Assembly: GCA_946415645.1 (NCBI GenBank)
Contig: CAMKTJ010000007.1
Coordinates: 1-64,000, forward strand
Origin: an uncultured Prevotellaceae bacterium
GTDB taxonomy: Bacteria; Bacteroidota; Bacteroidia; Bacteroidales; Bacteroidaceae
Direction: 5' to 3'
Length of the DNA: 64,000 bases
Shown here: positions 8,030 to 18,400 of the stretch, piece by piece
How positions within the stretch are numbered: the first letter of the stretch is position 1
Layout of the letters: the number at the start of each line of letters is the position of its first letter
Translations under genes and position numbers: made by a program
The notes under the pieces: model-generated
Told to the model about the DNA's origin: nothing
The model's input: only the letters and a program-made list of their open reading frames with translations
Databases searched by the model: none

Positions 8030-9378
8030 CCTAGCAGTTCATTAATGAAGATAAGTCCTATAGCTATAGGCACCACATACCTGACAAGGAAGATGTAGAA
8101 GCGGAACAGACGGAAGGGTACTGTGTCGCAGTTTGTCAGCTCGTTGTAAACAAGCTTTCTATCCAGATACCATCCTACAAAAAGACAGATGATGAGTCCA
8201 CCCGCAGGCATGATAATCTTTGAGGCACAGAAATCAAACAGTCCGAAGATGGTCAGACCGCAGATGGTAAAGTCGCTCAGCACGCCAAATGACAGGCTGC
8301 ACAGTACACCCAAGGTCATACAACTGGCAGACACCATAGCAGAAGCTTTCTTGCGAGGTATACCCCAAGACTCTATGACATAGGCTGTCACCGATTCATG
8401 CAAGGACATGGCACTTGTCAGCGCAGCTAACAGCAACAACATATAGAACAGGCCCGAGAAAATATAACCTAACACGGGAATACTATGGAAAGCAATATTA
8501 AAGACGTTGGGAAGTGTCACAAAAACCAGTCCAGGTCCTTCGTCCGGACTGACATTAGGCACACTGAAAACAGCAGGAAAGATGATAAAACCACTCAGCA
8601 CAGCCACAAAAGTATCTATAGAACATACGCTGACAGCCGTCTTCACCAACTTGGTATCAGGAGTGAAATAAGAAGCATAGGTACACAGACATCCCATGGC
8701 CAGACTCAACGAGAAGAACGCCTGTCCCATTGCACTCAGCACTACGCTGGCAGTGACCTTACTGAAGTCGGGCTTCAACAGGAAACGCAAACCCGTTCCT
8801 GCACCTGGCATACCAAAGGAGCAGACTACCAGGATACCAATTATCAGCAGCAACATGGGCATCATAATCTTAGAGAAACGCTCAATGCCCGACTGCACGC
8901 CACGAGCAATCACCAGATGCGTCATTACCATAAAGATAATGGCATACAAGAGAGGAGTAAAAGGCTCCGAAACAAAAGAATTGAAGTAAACCGAATAGTC
9001 CTGATCTGTCAGCAAAGCTCCCTTCAGGGACTGTACCAGATAATACAAGGTCCATCCACTGATGATAGTATAGTAAGACAATATCAGGAATGCCACAAAC
9101 ACACCTGCCACTCCCTCTATGCGCCACCATTTTCCGGGTGCCAACTTAGAGAAGGCAGTGATGGTATTGGCATTGGTATGACGACCAATTAAAAACTCAC
9201 TCATCATAACGGGAACGCCTACAGCTAAGACACACAATAGGTAAATAAGGATAAAAGCAGCACCGCCATTATTACCCACCTCTGTGGGGAAGCGCCACAC
9301 ATTCCCAAGACCTACAGCACTGCCGGCTGAAGCCAAAACAACACCAAGCTTACTTCCAAAGTTACTGCGTTCAGTCAT
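8026..9378 (-). CDS. Sodium:neurotransmitter symporter (NSS/SNF) family transporter, copy 2
   Basis: 450 residues, about 11 membrane segments, as usual for bacterial LeuT/Tyt1/MhsT-type transporters. The N-terminal segment GSKLGVVLASAGSAVGLGN followed by VWRFPTEVGNNGGAAF is the TM1/TM2 signature with the unwound TM1 that binds Na+ and substrate. Na+-driven uptake of an amino acid is expected; the substrate cannot be told. The start ATG shares one base with the stop of the upstream paralogue (TGATG at 9380-9376) and the stop overlaps the comEA-like start by 4 bp, so all three are translated together. Confidence 0.9.
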   Translation of the reverse strand: MTERSNFGSKLGVVLASAGSAVGLGNVWRFPTEVGNNGGAAFILIYLLCVLAVGVPVMMSEFLIGRHTNANTITAFSKLAPGKWWRIEGVAGVFVAFLILSYYTIISGWTLYYLVQSLKGALLTDQDYSVYFNSFVSEPFTPLLYAIIFMVMTHLVIARGVQSGIERFSKIMMPMLLLIIGILVVCSFGMPGAGTGLRFLLKPDFSKVTASVVLSAMGQAFFSLSLAMGCLCTYASYFTPDTKLVKTAVSVCSIDTFVAVLSGFIIFPAVFSVPNVSPDEGPGLVFVTLPNVFNIAFHSIPVLGYIFSGLFYMLLLLAALTSAMSLHESVTAYVIESWGIPRKKASAMVSASCMTLGVLCSLSFGVLSDFTICGLTIFGLFDFCASKIIMPAGGLIICLFVGWYLDRKLVYNELTNCDTVPFRLFRFYIFLVRYVVPIAIGLIFINELLG

Positions 9379-10730
9379 CAGTTTGCTATTTCATTAAGGA
9401 ATACTATGCCCACGCCTATGGGAGCTACCCAACGGATGAGGAATAACAGGATGCTCAGGCAGCGTACCTTCAATGTACCACCATTCGTCAGCTGTTCCAC
9501 CACAAAACGACGGTCGAGATACCACTCAACAAACATCGTTATCAGAATGCCACCCAATGGCATCAGGAACTTGGCAGTGAGGAAGTCAAAGAGATCAAAG
9601 AACCCTCGGTTCCATATCTTGACATCGCTCCACGGACCAAAAGATAACGAGCAGGCCGCACCCAAAACTATGCACACCAGCGTTACCACCACTGCAGCAC
9701 TGTTGCGCGACAGCTTGTAGTTCTCGTGAATGAAAGCCGTGGCGATCTCGTGCATAGAGATAGTACTGGTAAGTGCCGCCAACAAGAGCAACACATAGAA
9801 CATACCTGAGAACAGATAGCCTAATACCGGCAACCCTGCAAAGGCTTCGTTAAACACATGGGGCAAGGTGATATACACCAGGCCAGGACCAGCATCGGGC
9901 GATACGCCCGGAACAGAGAATACCGCAGGGAATATGATAAAGCCACTGAGGATGGCTATCAGTGAGTCAAGCAGACATACACTGAAAGCCGAGGACACAA
10001 GTGGCGTCTCTTTCTTGAAATATGAAGCATAGGTTGCCAAACATCCCAATCCAACGCTAAGCGAGAAAAATGCCTGTCCCATTGCACTTAACACAACACC
10101 TGTGGTCACTTTCGAGAAGTCGGGCTGCAACAGGAAACGCAAGCCATCACCAGCTCCGGGCATTGATAGTGAGAAACACATCAAGACCACTATGATTAAG
10201 AACAGCACGGGCATCATTACCTTACTGTATCGCTCAATGCCGCCCTCCACACCACGCGACACCACAAAGTGAGTCATCAGCAGGAAGACCAACTGAAAGG
10301 CTATGGGCTTCCAAGGATTCGTGACAAACTTGTTGAACACAGCGGAAAAGTCCTGTCCGGCTGTCAACTGATTGGCAAAGGATTCGACGGTGTAGTGCAA
10401 TGTCCACCCCGCTACCACACTGTAGAACGACAATACCAGAATGCCGCCAAGCACGCCCATGAAGCCTGCAACAATCCAAGGCTTGCCAGGAGCCAGAGTT
10501 CGGTAAGCACCCACTGTGTTGGCCTTACTGCCCCTTCCAATAACAAATTCCGCTAACATTACGGGCATTGCAAGCAGGAACACAAAGCACAGATAAACAA
10601 GTATGAATGCGGCGCCACCATTATTACCTACCTCAGTAGGAAAACGCCAGATATTGCCCAAACCTACGGCACTTCCTGCCGAGGCCAACACCACTCCCAG
10701 CTTGCTTCCAAAACTGCCTCTTTTCTCCAT
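9378..10730 (-). CDS. Sodium:neurotransmitter symporter (NSS/SNF) family transporter, copy 1
   Basis: 450 residues, same length and architecture as the downstream gene, and clearly related to it along the whole length (shared segments such as GSKLGVVLASAGSAVGLGN and VVLSAMGQAFFSLS). It is the first gene of a three-gene reverse operon. Tandem duplication followed by divergence is the simplest reading, perhaps to widen the range of amino acids taken up. Its promoter lies face to face with that of the VanZ-like gene. Confidence 0.9.
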   Translation of the reverse strand: MEKRGSFGSKLGVVLASAGSAVGLGNIWRFPTEVGNNGGAAFILVYLCFVFLLAMPVMLAEFVIGRGSKANTVGAYRTLAPGKPWIVAGFMGVLGGILVLSFYSVVAGWTLHYTVESFANQLTAGQDFSAVFNKFVTNPWKPIAFQLVFLLMTHFVVSRGVEGGIERYSKVMMPVLFLIIVVLMCFSLSMPGAGDGLRFLLQPDFSKVTTGVVLSAMGQAFFSLSVGLGCLATYASYFKKETPLVSSAFSVCLLDSLIAILSGFIIFPAVFSVPGVSPDAGPGLVYITLPHVFNEAFAGLPVLGYLFSGMFYVLLLLAALTSTISMHEIATAFIHENYKLSRNSAAVVVTLVCIVLGAACSLSFGPWSDVKIWNRGFFDLFDFLTAKFLMPLGGILITMFVEWYLDRRFVVEQLTNGGTLKVRCLSILLFLIRWVAPIGVGIVFLNEIAN

Positions 10731-10771
10731 CTTTTATAATAAAACGTTGAAAACCAACGACAAAAACTGCG

Positions 10772-10803
10772 CAAAAATACAAAGTTTTTTGTAATTTTGC
10801 AAC
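10772..10803 (-). promoter_or_regulatory. Promoter of the transporter operon
   Basis: Minus strand: GTTG (10803-10800), a 20-bp spacer and TATTTTTG (10779-10772). The -33 box abuts the -7 box of the divergent VanZ-like promoter. Confidence 0.65.
10792..10799 (+). promoter_or_regulatory. -7 element of the VanZ-like gene
   Basis: TAATTTTG at 10792-10799, 28 bp before the ATG at 10828. No good -33 box is seen at the right distance, and the element sits inside the spacer of the divergent promoter. Confidence 0.55.
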
Positions 10804-10827
10804 ATAATTACTTGGTTTACTTACAAA

Positions 10828-11238
10828 ATGGAAAGAAACTTCATCCGCAAATACCCCATAGCACTATTCACTGCTTGCGTTATAATATGCCTGTCACTGT
10901 TCCCTATTCCCGAAATCCCGCAGGCAGAGGACGTGCCGTTCATAGATAAATGGACACACATGGTGATGTACGGAGGTTTCTGCATGGTCATATGGTACGA
11001 GTACATACGTTCACACAAGACCATAAACGCGCTTAAGATAACACTCTATGGCTATCTCTGCCCCATCATCATGAGCGGTCTGTTGGAACTGGCACAGGAA
11101 CACCTGACTACCTGCCGTAGCGGCGAATGGATGGATCTGCTGGCCAATACCACTGGTGCCACACTGACATACATACTGGGCTGGATTGTAACCAGAGGTA
11201 AGGAGCATAGAGCAAGGGCCAAGAAACATGAGGCATGA
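10828..11238 (+). CDS. VanZ-like membrane protein
   Basis: 136 residues with four predicted membrane helices (about 10-26, 46-63, 68-88, 110-128). The family pattern is present: LSLFPIPEIP, then DKWTHMVMYGGFCMVI in helix 2, then SGLLELAQEHLTTCRSGEWM followed by DLLANTTGATL. VanZ family proteins are linked to low-level teicoplanin resistance in enterococci, but most homologues have no known role. The tail is basic. It diverges from the transporter operon. Confidence 0.85.
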   Translation: MERNFIRKYPIALFTACVIICLSLFPIPEIPQAEDVPFIDKWTHMVMYGGFCMVIWYEYIRSHKTINALKITLYGYLCPIIMSGLLELAQEHLTTCRSGEWMDLLANTTGATLTYILGWIVTRGKEHRARAKKHEA

Positions 11239-11313
11239 AAGATGCTATTTAACATATTTTTGCGTACAAAAAACACCATTTTTCATATCAAATTTAAATT
11301 TTTATAGTTTTTA

Positions 11314-11345
11314 TTTGCTTTCCTATTAAAAAAAGGGTAAATTTG
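11314..11345 (+). promoter_or_regulatory. Promoter of the structured non-coding RNA
   Basis: TTTG at 11314-11317, 20-bp spacer, TAAATTTG at 11338-11345: a complete Bacteroidetes consensus promoter with no long protein gene behind it. Expected transcription start about 11351. Confidence 0.8.
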
Positions 11346-11350
11346 CATTT

Positions 11351-11666
11351 GACTTTTGTAGCTTGGAAGGAGAACCAGAGATTGACCAACCTGACAAGAC
11401 GAAAACCGAGAAAAAGACAAGAGTCACTACATATAAAAAGGCGTTTACTTTAACGCTCATCATCGCGTTCTGAACTTCGAACACTTAGAACCCTTGTAGA
11501 TGATGTAGCAACAGTAGATGTCCCGAGATGTGTTTATAAGCCTCCCATTTAGGGAATATTATATCCATATCGGCGTGGGCTTCGGAGTTGCTTATCTTTA
11601 CAAGGTGGCAGGTTCGAAGGCCAAGAACGTGAGATAAGTAACAAGTACGGATCTCACGCTTTTTTT
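11351..11666 (+). ncRNA. Long structured non-coding RNA or leader (6S-like rod is one option)
   Basis: Supported by a consensus promoter, an intrinsic terminator and a nested long-range stem. CGTTCT (11466-11471) pairs with AGAACG (11624-11629), CTTCGAAC (11475-11482) with GTTCGAAG (11612-11619), and CCTTGTA (11492-11498) with TACAAGG (11599-11605). These three helices stack in order and close a roughly 165-nt domain. Inside, ATAAGC (11536-11541) can pair with GCTTAT (11590-11595). A 5' hairpin GCGTT/AACGC lies at 11441-11456. The rod shape and size recall 6S RNA, but I cannot confirm that family. Alternatively it is a 5' leader of the LytTR gene, which starts 107 bp after the terminator. Confidence 0.65.
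11628..11666 (+). terminator. Intrinsic terminator of the structured RNA
   Basis: CGTGAGAT (11628-11635) pairs with ATCTCACG (11651-11658) over a 15-nt loop, followed by seven T from 11660. Its left arm overlaps a segment that can instead pair with 11587-11597. Confidence 0.8.
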
Positions 11667-11738
11667 ATTTGCAGTTTCAGAATACTAATATCAAAAAAAA
11701 AACATTTCTTGTAGGAGGTCGCAAGATCATAGGGACAG

Positions 11739-11768
11739 TTAACCATATGTCTAACAAGTAACATGTCC
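11739..11768 (+). promoter_or_regulatory. Possible LytTR-type direct repeat before the LytTR gene
   Basis: TAACCATATGTC near 11740 and TAACATGTCC at 11759 form a degenerate direct repeat 19 bp apart, just before the LytTR start. LytTR proteins usually bind direct repeats, so autoregulation is conceivable. Weak evidence. Confidence 0.3.
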
Positions 11769-11773
11769 GATAT

Positions 11774-12139
11774 ATGATGAGAATTTACATTGAATCGCGC
11801 GACGAACTCCGTATCGTTGACCTATCTGAAGTGCTTTACTTGAGGGCCAGCCACAACTACACCGATTTTATGTTTGCCGATGGCAGGTCAAAGAGTGAAC
11901 TGATGAACATCTCTGCCCTGGAGAACCAGATTGAAGAGGCAACCGAGAAACAAGGTCTCACCAACTCCTTCGTAAGACTGGGACGTAGCCTGCTTATCAA
12001 TACTTCATTTGTAGAACTGGTAAGCATCAAACTCAGGCTAATCAGTTTCCGCAGTAATCCACCCATCACCATTAGCGCTTCCAAGAACATGCTGGTCCTG
12101 CTGAAGAAGCATCTCTCGCAAAGCACAATAATAGAATAA
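11774..12139 (+). CDS. LytTR DNA-binding domain protein (no receiver domain)
   Basis: 121 residues made almost only of a LytTR domain (IVDLSEVLYLRASHNYTDFM, then RLGRSLLINTSFVELV). LytTR proteins are beta-rich DNA-binding regulators, usually the output half of AgrA/LytR response regulators; a stand-alone domain lacks the phosphorylation input. Two adjacent ATG codons (11774, 11777) are possible starts. It sits between the structured RNA and the giant surface gene on the same strand, so control of the 12.5-29 kb surface genes is a reasonable guess, not shown. Confidence 0.85.
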   Translation: MMRIYIESRDELRIVDLSEVLYLRASHNYTDFMFADGRSKSELMNISALENQIEEATEKQGLTNSFVRLGRSLLINTSFVELVSIKLRLISFRSNPPITISASKNMLVLLKKHLSQSTIIE

Positions 12140-12492
12140 ATATGTCCGCGCGCGCAATAGAAAGTGCAAAATCCACGGGGTGAAACGACCCATTTTACCC
12201 CATTTTTCAGTTCGTACACCCATTCCTAGCAGTTCAGCCAGTAACTCGGCACTTTCGGAAAAAGCAACACAAATACTAATTGCTATTTTGCCAATAAACT
12301 ATAATTTTACATTGTGAAACCATAAAAAAATAAAATTTTAAGTTATAAAACCATGTAAATACAAGCACAAGAAACAGATACATTAATACCATTTAAACAA
12401 AACAGTTGAAGTATACGATAAAACCATTAAAAATACAACTGACAATAATACAATTACCTTAACAATCCATTATTAATTAAAACAAATTGACT
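12140..12492. other. Long intergenic region upstream of the giant surface gene
   Basis: 353 bp. It holds a short CG alternation (12147-12155) just after the LytTR gene and three CCCATT-like motifs within about 35 bp (near 12189, 12199 and 12219). From about 12290 it becomes very AT-rich. No promoter matching the full consensus was found; TATTTTG at 12284-12290 and TAATTTTA at 12302-12309 are imperfect -7 candidates. The AT-rich leader before the ATG at 12493 is long, so post-transcriptional or activator control is possible. Confidence 0.4.
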
Positions 12493-15400
12493 ATGAATCA
12501 GAAAGTTATCTACTCCATGATGGGACTTGCTGCTCTGCCTATTGGAGCTGAAGCAGCCGTTGTTCAAGCTGCTGTCCTTGACAGCAACTGGTCTGGCACT
12601 CAGACACCCGCAGGTGAATCTTTGGTTTCTGCCGACGGATCAGAGGCCAGTTACAAAATTAATCTGTTACCAGGTAAGTACACACTTTCATGTGACCTGA
12701 CAACAAAAGTGTATAATGTAGACGTAACGATTGCTGGCGTAAAGCAAACTTTCACAAATAGTTCAAGCGCACAGAAAGTAAACATGACGTTTACACTCAA
12801 TGAGGCAAAGGAAGTTACATTGTCTTTTGTCAGCTCTGACCCAGGTGAAGCAGGTGCAGGATACTCGTTTACCGCTCCTGTACTGAGCCTCGACTACGAT
12901 TTCGCATCCATCAAGAGCACCTTGGCCAACAACGCCCAAACTCTTGCCACCACAATCAGCGGCTACAACTACGCTGCTAAACAGGAGGATGTAGAAGCAG
13001 CCAACAAGCTGAAGAAAAAAGCTCAGGACGTTGCTGAGAGCTATGATGACTACAAGAAGTTCAAGCTCTACGCAGAGAAATCTACCATCCAGGAGGAAAT
13101 CGATGCATTGGCCGACAAGGCTGCTAAAGCTGAGGCTGCCTACCAGAACGAACAGGCATACAACCGCGTAAATCAGGCTATCACAGAAATCAAGGGTCTG
13201 TACAACACAGCTGTAGCCCAGTTAGAAGAAGAACTGGTTGGAGCTGCTGCATATCTGCTGGATGGCGCGAAAGACAAGTTGAATACCGATATCAACCTGA
13301 AGATTACGGAAGCCACCTCTGCCAGCTATGCTTCTTACCAAGCAGGTACAGCCGTTGCAGACGAGGCCACCAATACCGGATTGGTACCCACACAGGGAGC
13401 CCTGAACAGCATTGTCAGCGACTACATGACACAGTCCGCAAACAACAAGGCTGCATACAAGACCTTAGACGACAAGGTTAAGGCATTGCAGACGGCCCTG
13501 GACAATGTGAAAGTAGCAGACGGATCATTGACATCTACATTTGCTGAAGAAAGAGGTAAAGCACAGGATGCCATCACCGGCGTAAAGACAACAGTAGAAG
13601 GCGCTTATAACAAAGCTGCTCAGTTGACCCTTGACATCAGTGCTGCTGAAAGTGCTGCCCAGAGCAAGATTAATACACTTGCCGGCAAGATCAATACCGC
13701 TAATGCCGAATTCAATGCCAACAAGGCTACCACAGAAGCTATTGCCAAGGTTCAGAAGGCATTGAACGACACCAAGGGTGAAGTTAACCAGAAGGTATCT
13801 AAAGACGGCAATTACAAGGCTGCCGATTACTATACCGCATATTTGAAGACACAGCAGGATGCTATTGACAAGTTGACTTCAGATGCTGCAAAGGCATATA
13901 AGGTTGATGGTACCGGTTCTGCTCAGACCTACAACGCAGGCCTGGCTGCTAAGACTGCACCTATCACATCAGCTATCAACACTTACAAGACCAACGCAAT
14001 AGCCGCTGTTAACAAGTACGATGCCTTGCAGGATGCCATTAACGGTACTGACAAGCAGACAGGTTATCAGGATTCTCTGAATATAGCCAGACAAAAGATG
14101 GCAAATCTTGCAGTCTATACTGATCCTGACTATGACTACAAGACCCAGCTCGACCTTATACAGAAGCGAATCAACGACATTAAGAAAGCTATCGCAGCTG
14201 CTAATGAAAAGGTTGGTGCAGAGCATTGGACAGCCATGCTTGGCATTGATCCCGATGCTGCCATCATAACAGACATTACCGTTCTGATTAATAACGTACA
14301 GGCCGATCAGAACCAGTATGACAAGGACTATCTGGACAACGGTCTGAATGACCTCGCTACCAGCATCACGAGCTTCGGTACCACGTATGCAACTGATGGT
14401 AACACCAAGCTTGGTGCAGACTATGCTGTCTTTGCTGCTGCCGAGACTAACATCGCAACAGAGCGTAAAGCAATTGAAGACGAGAAGAAACTCGTTGATC
14501 CCACTGCTGCTGATGCTGCCAGCAAGATTCAGGCATTAGGTGCAAGAATCACCGCCCTTCAGGCTGAGCAGACTGCACTTGAAGCCGCTGCCACATTTGT
14601 AGCTGCTAAGGTAGCCGCTAACGGCAACGCTAAGTCTACACTCGGAACAAACATCAGTAACCTGCAGACAAAGATTGGAACATTCAAGACCACCTACAAG
14701 ATTGGACAGGACGACTCTACCTTGGGTAACCGAGGTAAAGCAACCGGCTCCATCACTACAGAGGTAAGTGGAATTGAAACTGCACTTTCTACACTGAAAG
14801 GTGACAATGACGGATTCGATCCTACAGTAATAAAGAAAGATGAAAAGCAGGCTGCAACCAGCGGACTAGCTTTAGGTATATATGACGTTGAGGTTGAAGT
14901 TGAAGCCAAGGCAGCAGGCAAGGTTACAGTCAACGGTGTCGTAAAAGATTACGCAAAAGACAAGAACACCTACAAGCTGGAAAATGTAATTGTTTCCAAA
15001 GGCACATTGACGGTTACTGTCAACAAGGACGATAAGGTTTCTGTAAAGAAGCTCACCTACCATGAGAATGACCTTCTCAATAAATACAATAATGTAGATC
15101 CTAAGCCAAATGAAGCTCCAGATGAAGATGGCTACGCTGTTAAATTCAACAAGCTGCTGACTCGGGAAAGTGCACTCGAGACCGCTGCTCCAGGTATCAA
15201 GGAGGCTGTTGCTAAAAATGCATCTACCAAGACTGCAGCCAACAAGGCCGTATCAGATTTGCAGACTGCTGAGCTCAACACGCTGAAGAGCCTGAAGAAT
15301 GTGACGAATGCCAATGCAGTGAGTGATGATACTACAGCCAAGAAGGCTGATCCCGCTAACTGGAAGGTATTCGAGAGCGGTCTTGATGCAGGCAAGAGCT

Positions 15401-18400
15401 ACACCGCCAAGAAGGCTGCTATTGATGCCGACATCACTGCCATGAGCAATGCTATCGCAGCTTCTGCTGCCTCAGAGACTTTGGTTGCAGATTGGAAAAA
15501 TAACAGCATCACCGTCGGTACAGGCGATAATGCTAAGACCTATTCTATCTCTGCACTCACCGATCGTATCAATGCTTTGAAGAACGAGGCTAAGGCAGAA
15601 AGCGACAACTGGGAGGCTTATAAGTCTCTGCAGGACAATAACATGCCTAAGTTGCTCCCAGACACCATTACAGTGAACACAACTGTTATGGGTGATGGTG
15701 CCGTAGCTTACTATCAGGGCTTGAAGAACGACTATATTTCTGGCAAGGCTGCAATCCTTACTAATATGCAGGCTGACCTGAATGCCCGTAAGGCTGTGAG
15801 CACCAAGGACGGCTTCGTAAGTCAAATCAATGCCCTTATCGACAAGGTGAAGGTTTTGAAGAGCGATGGCGAAAAGAACCTGAAGAAGTACAAAGAGCAG
15901 AAGGCCGCTGGTACCAATGCTCAAGACCTCTGGAACAGCACATACACAGAAATCGCAGCTACCGACCACAGTTCTAAGGTTCAGGATTATCTGAAAGAAC
16001 TGGATGACATCCAGGTAACACTGACCGCTGCGAAAGACGCTGTAGAAGCTAACTATAAGGTTGGCAAGTCAGTGGCTGAAGCCAAGGACTTCGCTGCCAT
16101 CGAGGCCGCTATCAATGACGTGAAGGCTCGTCAGACCGCATCATACAGCGAGTTTGTAACTGCTGACAACAAGGCTGCTCACGAGAGCTTCATGGGTACA
16201 GAGACAACGAAGGGCGCTATCCAGTTAGCTACCGAGGCTTACCAGAGAGCTGTTCAGGACCGTGCTAAGTACAGTTCAACCAACGAGGATATCAAGGCTG
16301 CAGTAGATGCTGCTGCTGCAACACTCGACGCTGCCCTGTATGACTGCCCGACCCAGATTCAAACTCTGACAAAGGCCGAGAATGATGCTTATGTTGCAAC
16401 GGTCAGCCCGACTGTATTTGATGTAAGCAGCTTCAACACTCAGGCTCTTCAGATTGAGCAGGACATCACCACAGCACTCAACAACTTCAAGACCGCTGTA
16501 AAGGCTGCCATTAACGATAATGTATGGAGCCCCAAGAAGAGCGTTTATAGTACGAAGTTGTCTGCTGCAGAAACTGCTATCAGCTCATATAGCGATGACG
16601 CCAAGAAGGATGCCTTCAAGGATGTGAAGGATCAGATTGCTAAGGGTGACGCTGGTGTTAACGAATGGACACTCTCTAAGGTTGAGGAAGCCATCGCTGC
16701 TCTGGAGGATATCGACAACATGCTGGCTGCTGACAAAGACGCTGCTGCTGCCAAGGATCTGACAGCACGCTTCAAGGCTGCCGACGACAAGTACGACGAG
16801 GTTAAGAAGTACATCGACGGTATCAGCAATAACATCCCCGAGAAAGCTGAAGAGCTTGACAAACTTGAGACTGCATACGAAGACGTTATTGATGCCAAGG
16901 AAGAAGACAAGACCTTCGCTAATCGTAATGGCATCAAGTCTACACTTGACACCTTCTTAAGTGCAGCAGGTAATTGCAAGACCACCGTCGAGAATGCTGT
17001 TAAGGCTGACAATGACAATACTGCCGCTTACAACGCGATGATGGCTGCCATCACTCCTGTTGAGGCTAAGCTTGCAGAGGCCAAGTCTAAGGCTGCTCAG
17101 TACAAGTATGAAACTACGTTCGCAGGAGATGAAGGTTGGCTCGAATATATTAAGGATTGGGCCGAGGATGCCAAGGAATATGGATATGCCGTTGCTGACA
17201 AGGAAGATGTTTTGAATGATATCAAAGACTTGGATGCCGACATTGACATTACATTGACCCTTGCATTCGGTAATGAGAAGTCTAACCTAGCTGCTGACAT
17301 TGCAGAACTGAAGAATCAATACAATGCATACGTAGCTGCCAATGGTCTGGACGAAACTGCTACTGCCTTCAAGGCTGATATTGAAGCACTGGAGAAAGCC
17401 GTTAACGATGCAGTCATCAAGGATCTTGACGAGACTCCCGATGGTATCCAGTACGATGAGATCCTGGGTGCTACTGATGCACTTATCAAGTTGCAGAACA
17501 ATATCGCTGACAAGGAAACCGAGTTGCTTGCTGCTAATGCCAGTGGTGCAAATGCCAATGTTTTGGCAGACTTCACAGCACAACTTGACGACCTGAATGC
17601 TGCAGCCTCTGTAGAATATGCAGAATGGGTTGGCGAACAGATTGTCGACGGTAAGACTATTGACGAGCAGATTACAGCTCTGAAGGCTGGTATTGCCGAC
17701 CTGAAGGCTGCCATCGAGGCTGAACCCAACATCTCGTTCTACAAGGATCAGTATCAGAAGCAGATTACTGCCATTGAGGAAGCCATCACTCCTGTTGCTG
17801 CTGCCATTACCGCTAAGCAGGCTCAATTCGATGCCAATGCTGCTGCTTACGCAACATTGTCTGAGCAGATCAAGGAATTGCAAGGCAAGATTGATGCTGC
17901 CAAGGCTAAGGTTGGTGAGTATGAGTTTGCTGCCAGTTACTATATCGATTACATTGAGCAGTATTACGATCTGAATGATCCTGAACTTCTAACTGGTGGC
18001 GTTCAGTATGTTCTCAACAATTCTAAGGCTGCAATTGAGACTGCAAACAACAACAAGGCTTTGAATGAGAACTCAGTAGTGGCTAATAAGGCCAGCATTG
18101 AGAATGATATTCAGTACTACCTCGATAGGTCTGCATACTATGAGATTTACAATCAGCGTACGAACCTCAACACGCTTCTCACCTATGCTATTGAATCCAA
18201 GTACGTTGCTCAGAAGTACTCTCCAGCTTTGTGGAATAGACTGCAGAGTGAGAAGAACAGTATCTATAATGAGATTGTTGAACTGGCTAAGGCTATCTAC
18301 TGCTCTAATGCGGTTTATGAAGGCTCGTTCGATGTCGTGACCACTTGGGGTAATAATGTCAATATTGGAGTCGGTAGTTATCCCTACTACTACACGCTTG

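Noticed and set aside
8485..9192. 235-codon ORF antisense to a transporter gene
   Set aside because: The opposite strand is a clear NSS transporter; the antisense translation is rich in His, Gln and Thr without any domain.
11351..11666. Naming the structured RNA firmly as 6S, tmRNA or RNase P RNA
   Set aside because: tmRNA and RNase P signatures are absent, and 6S cannot be proven without a covariance model, so only a tentative label is given.
12284..12309. Promoter for the giant gene at TATTTTG or TAATTTTA
   Set aside because: Neither has a correct -7 together with a -33 box at 19-21 bp, so no promoter was annotated.
17287..17883. Long minus-strand ORFs inside the giant gene
   Set aside because: They are explained by the biased Ala/Lys/Asp codon use of the sense gene; no family features.
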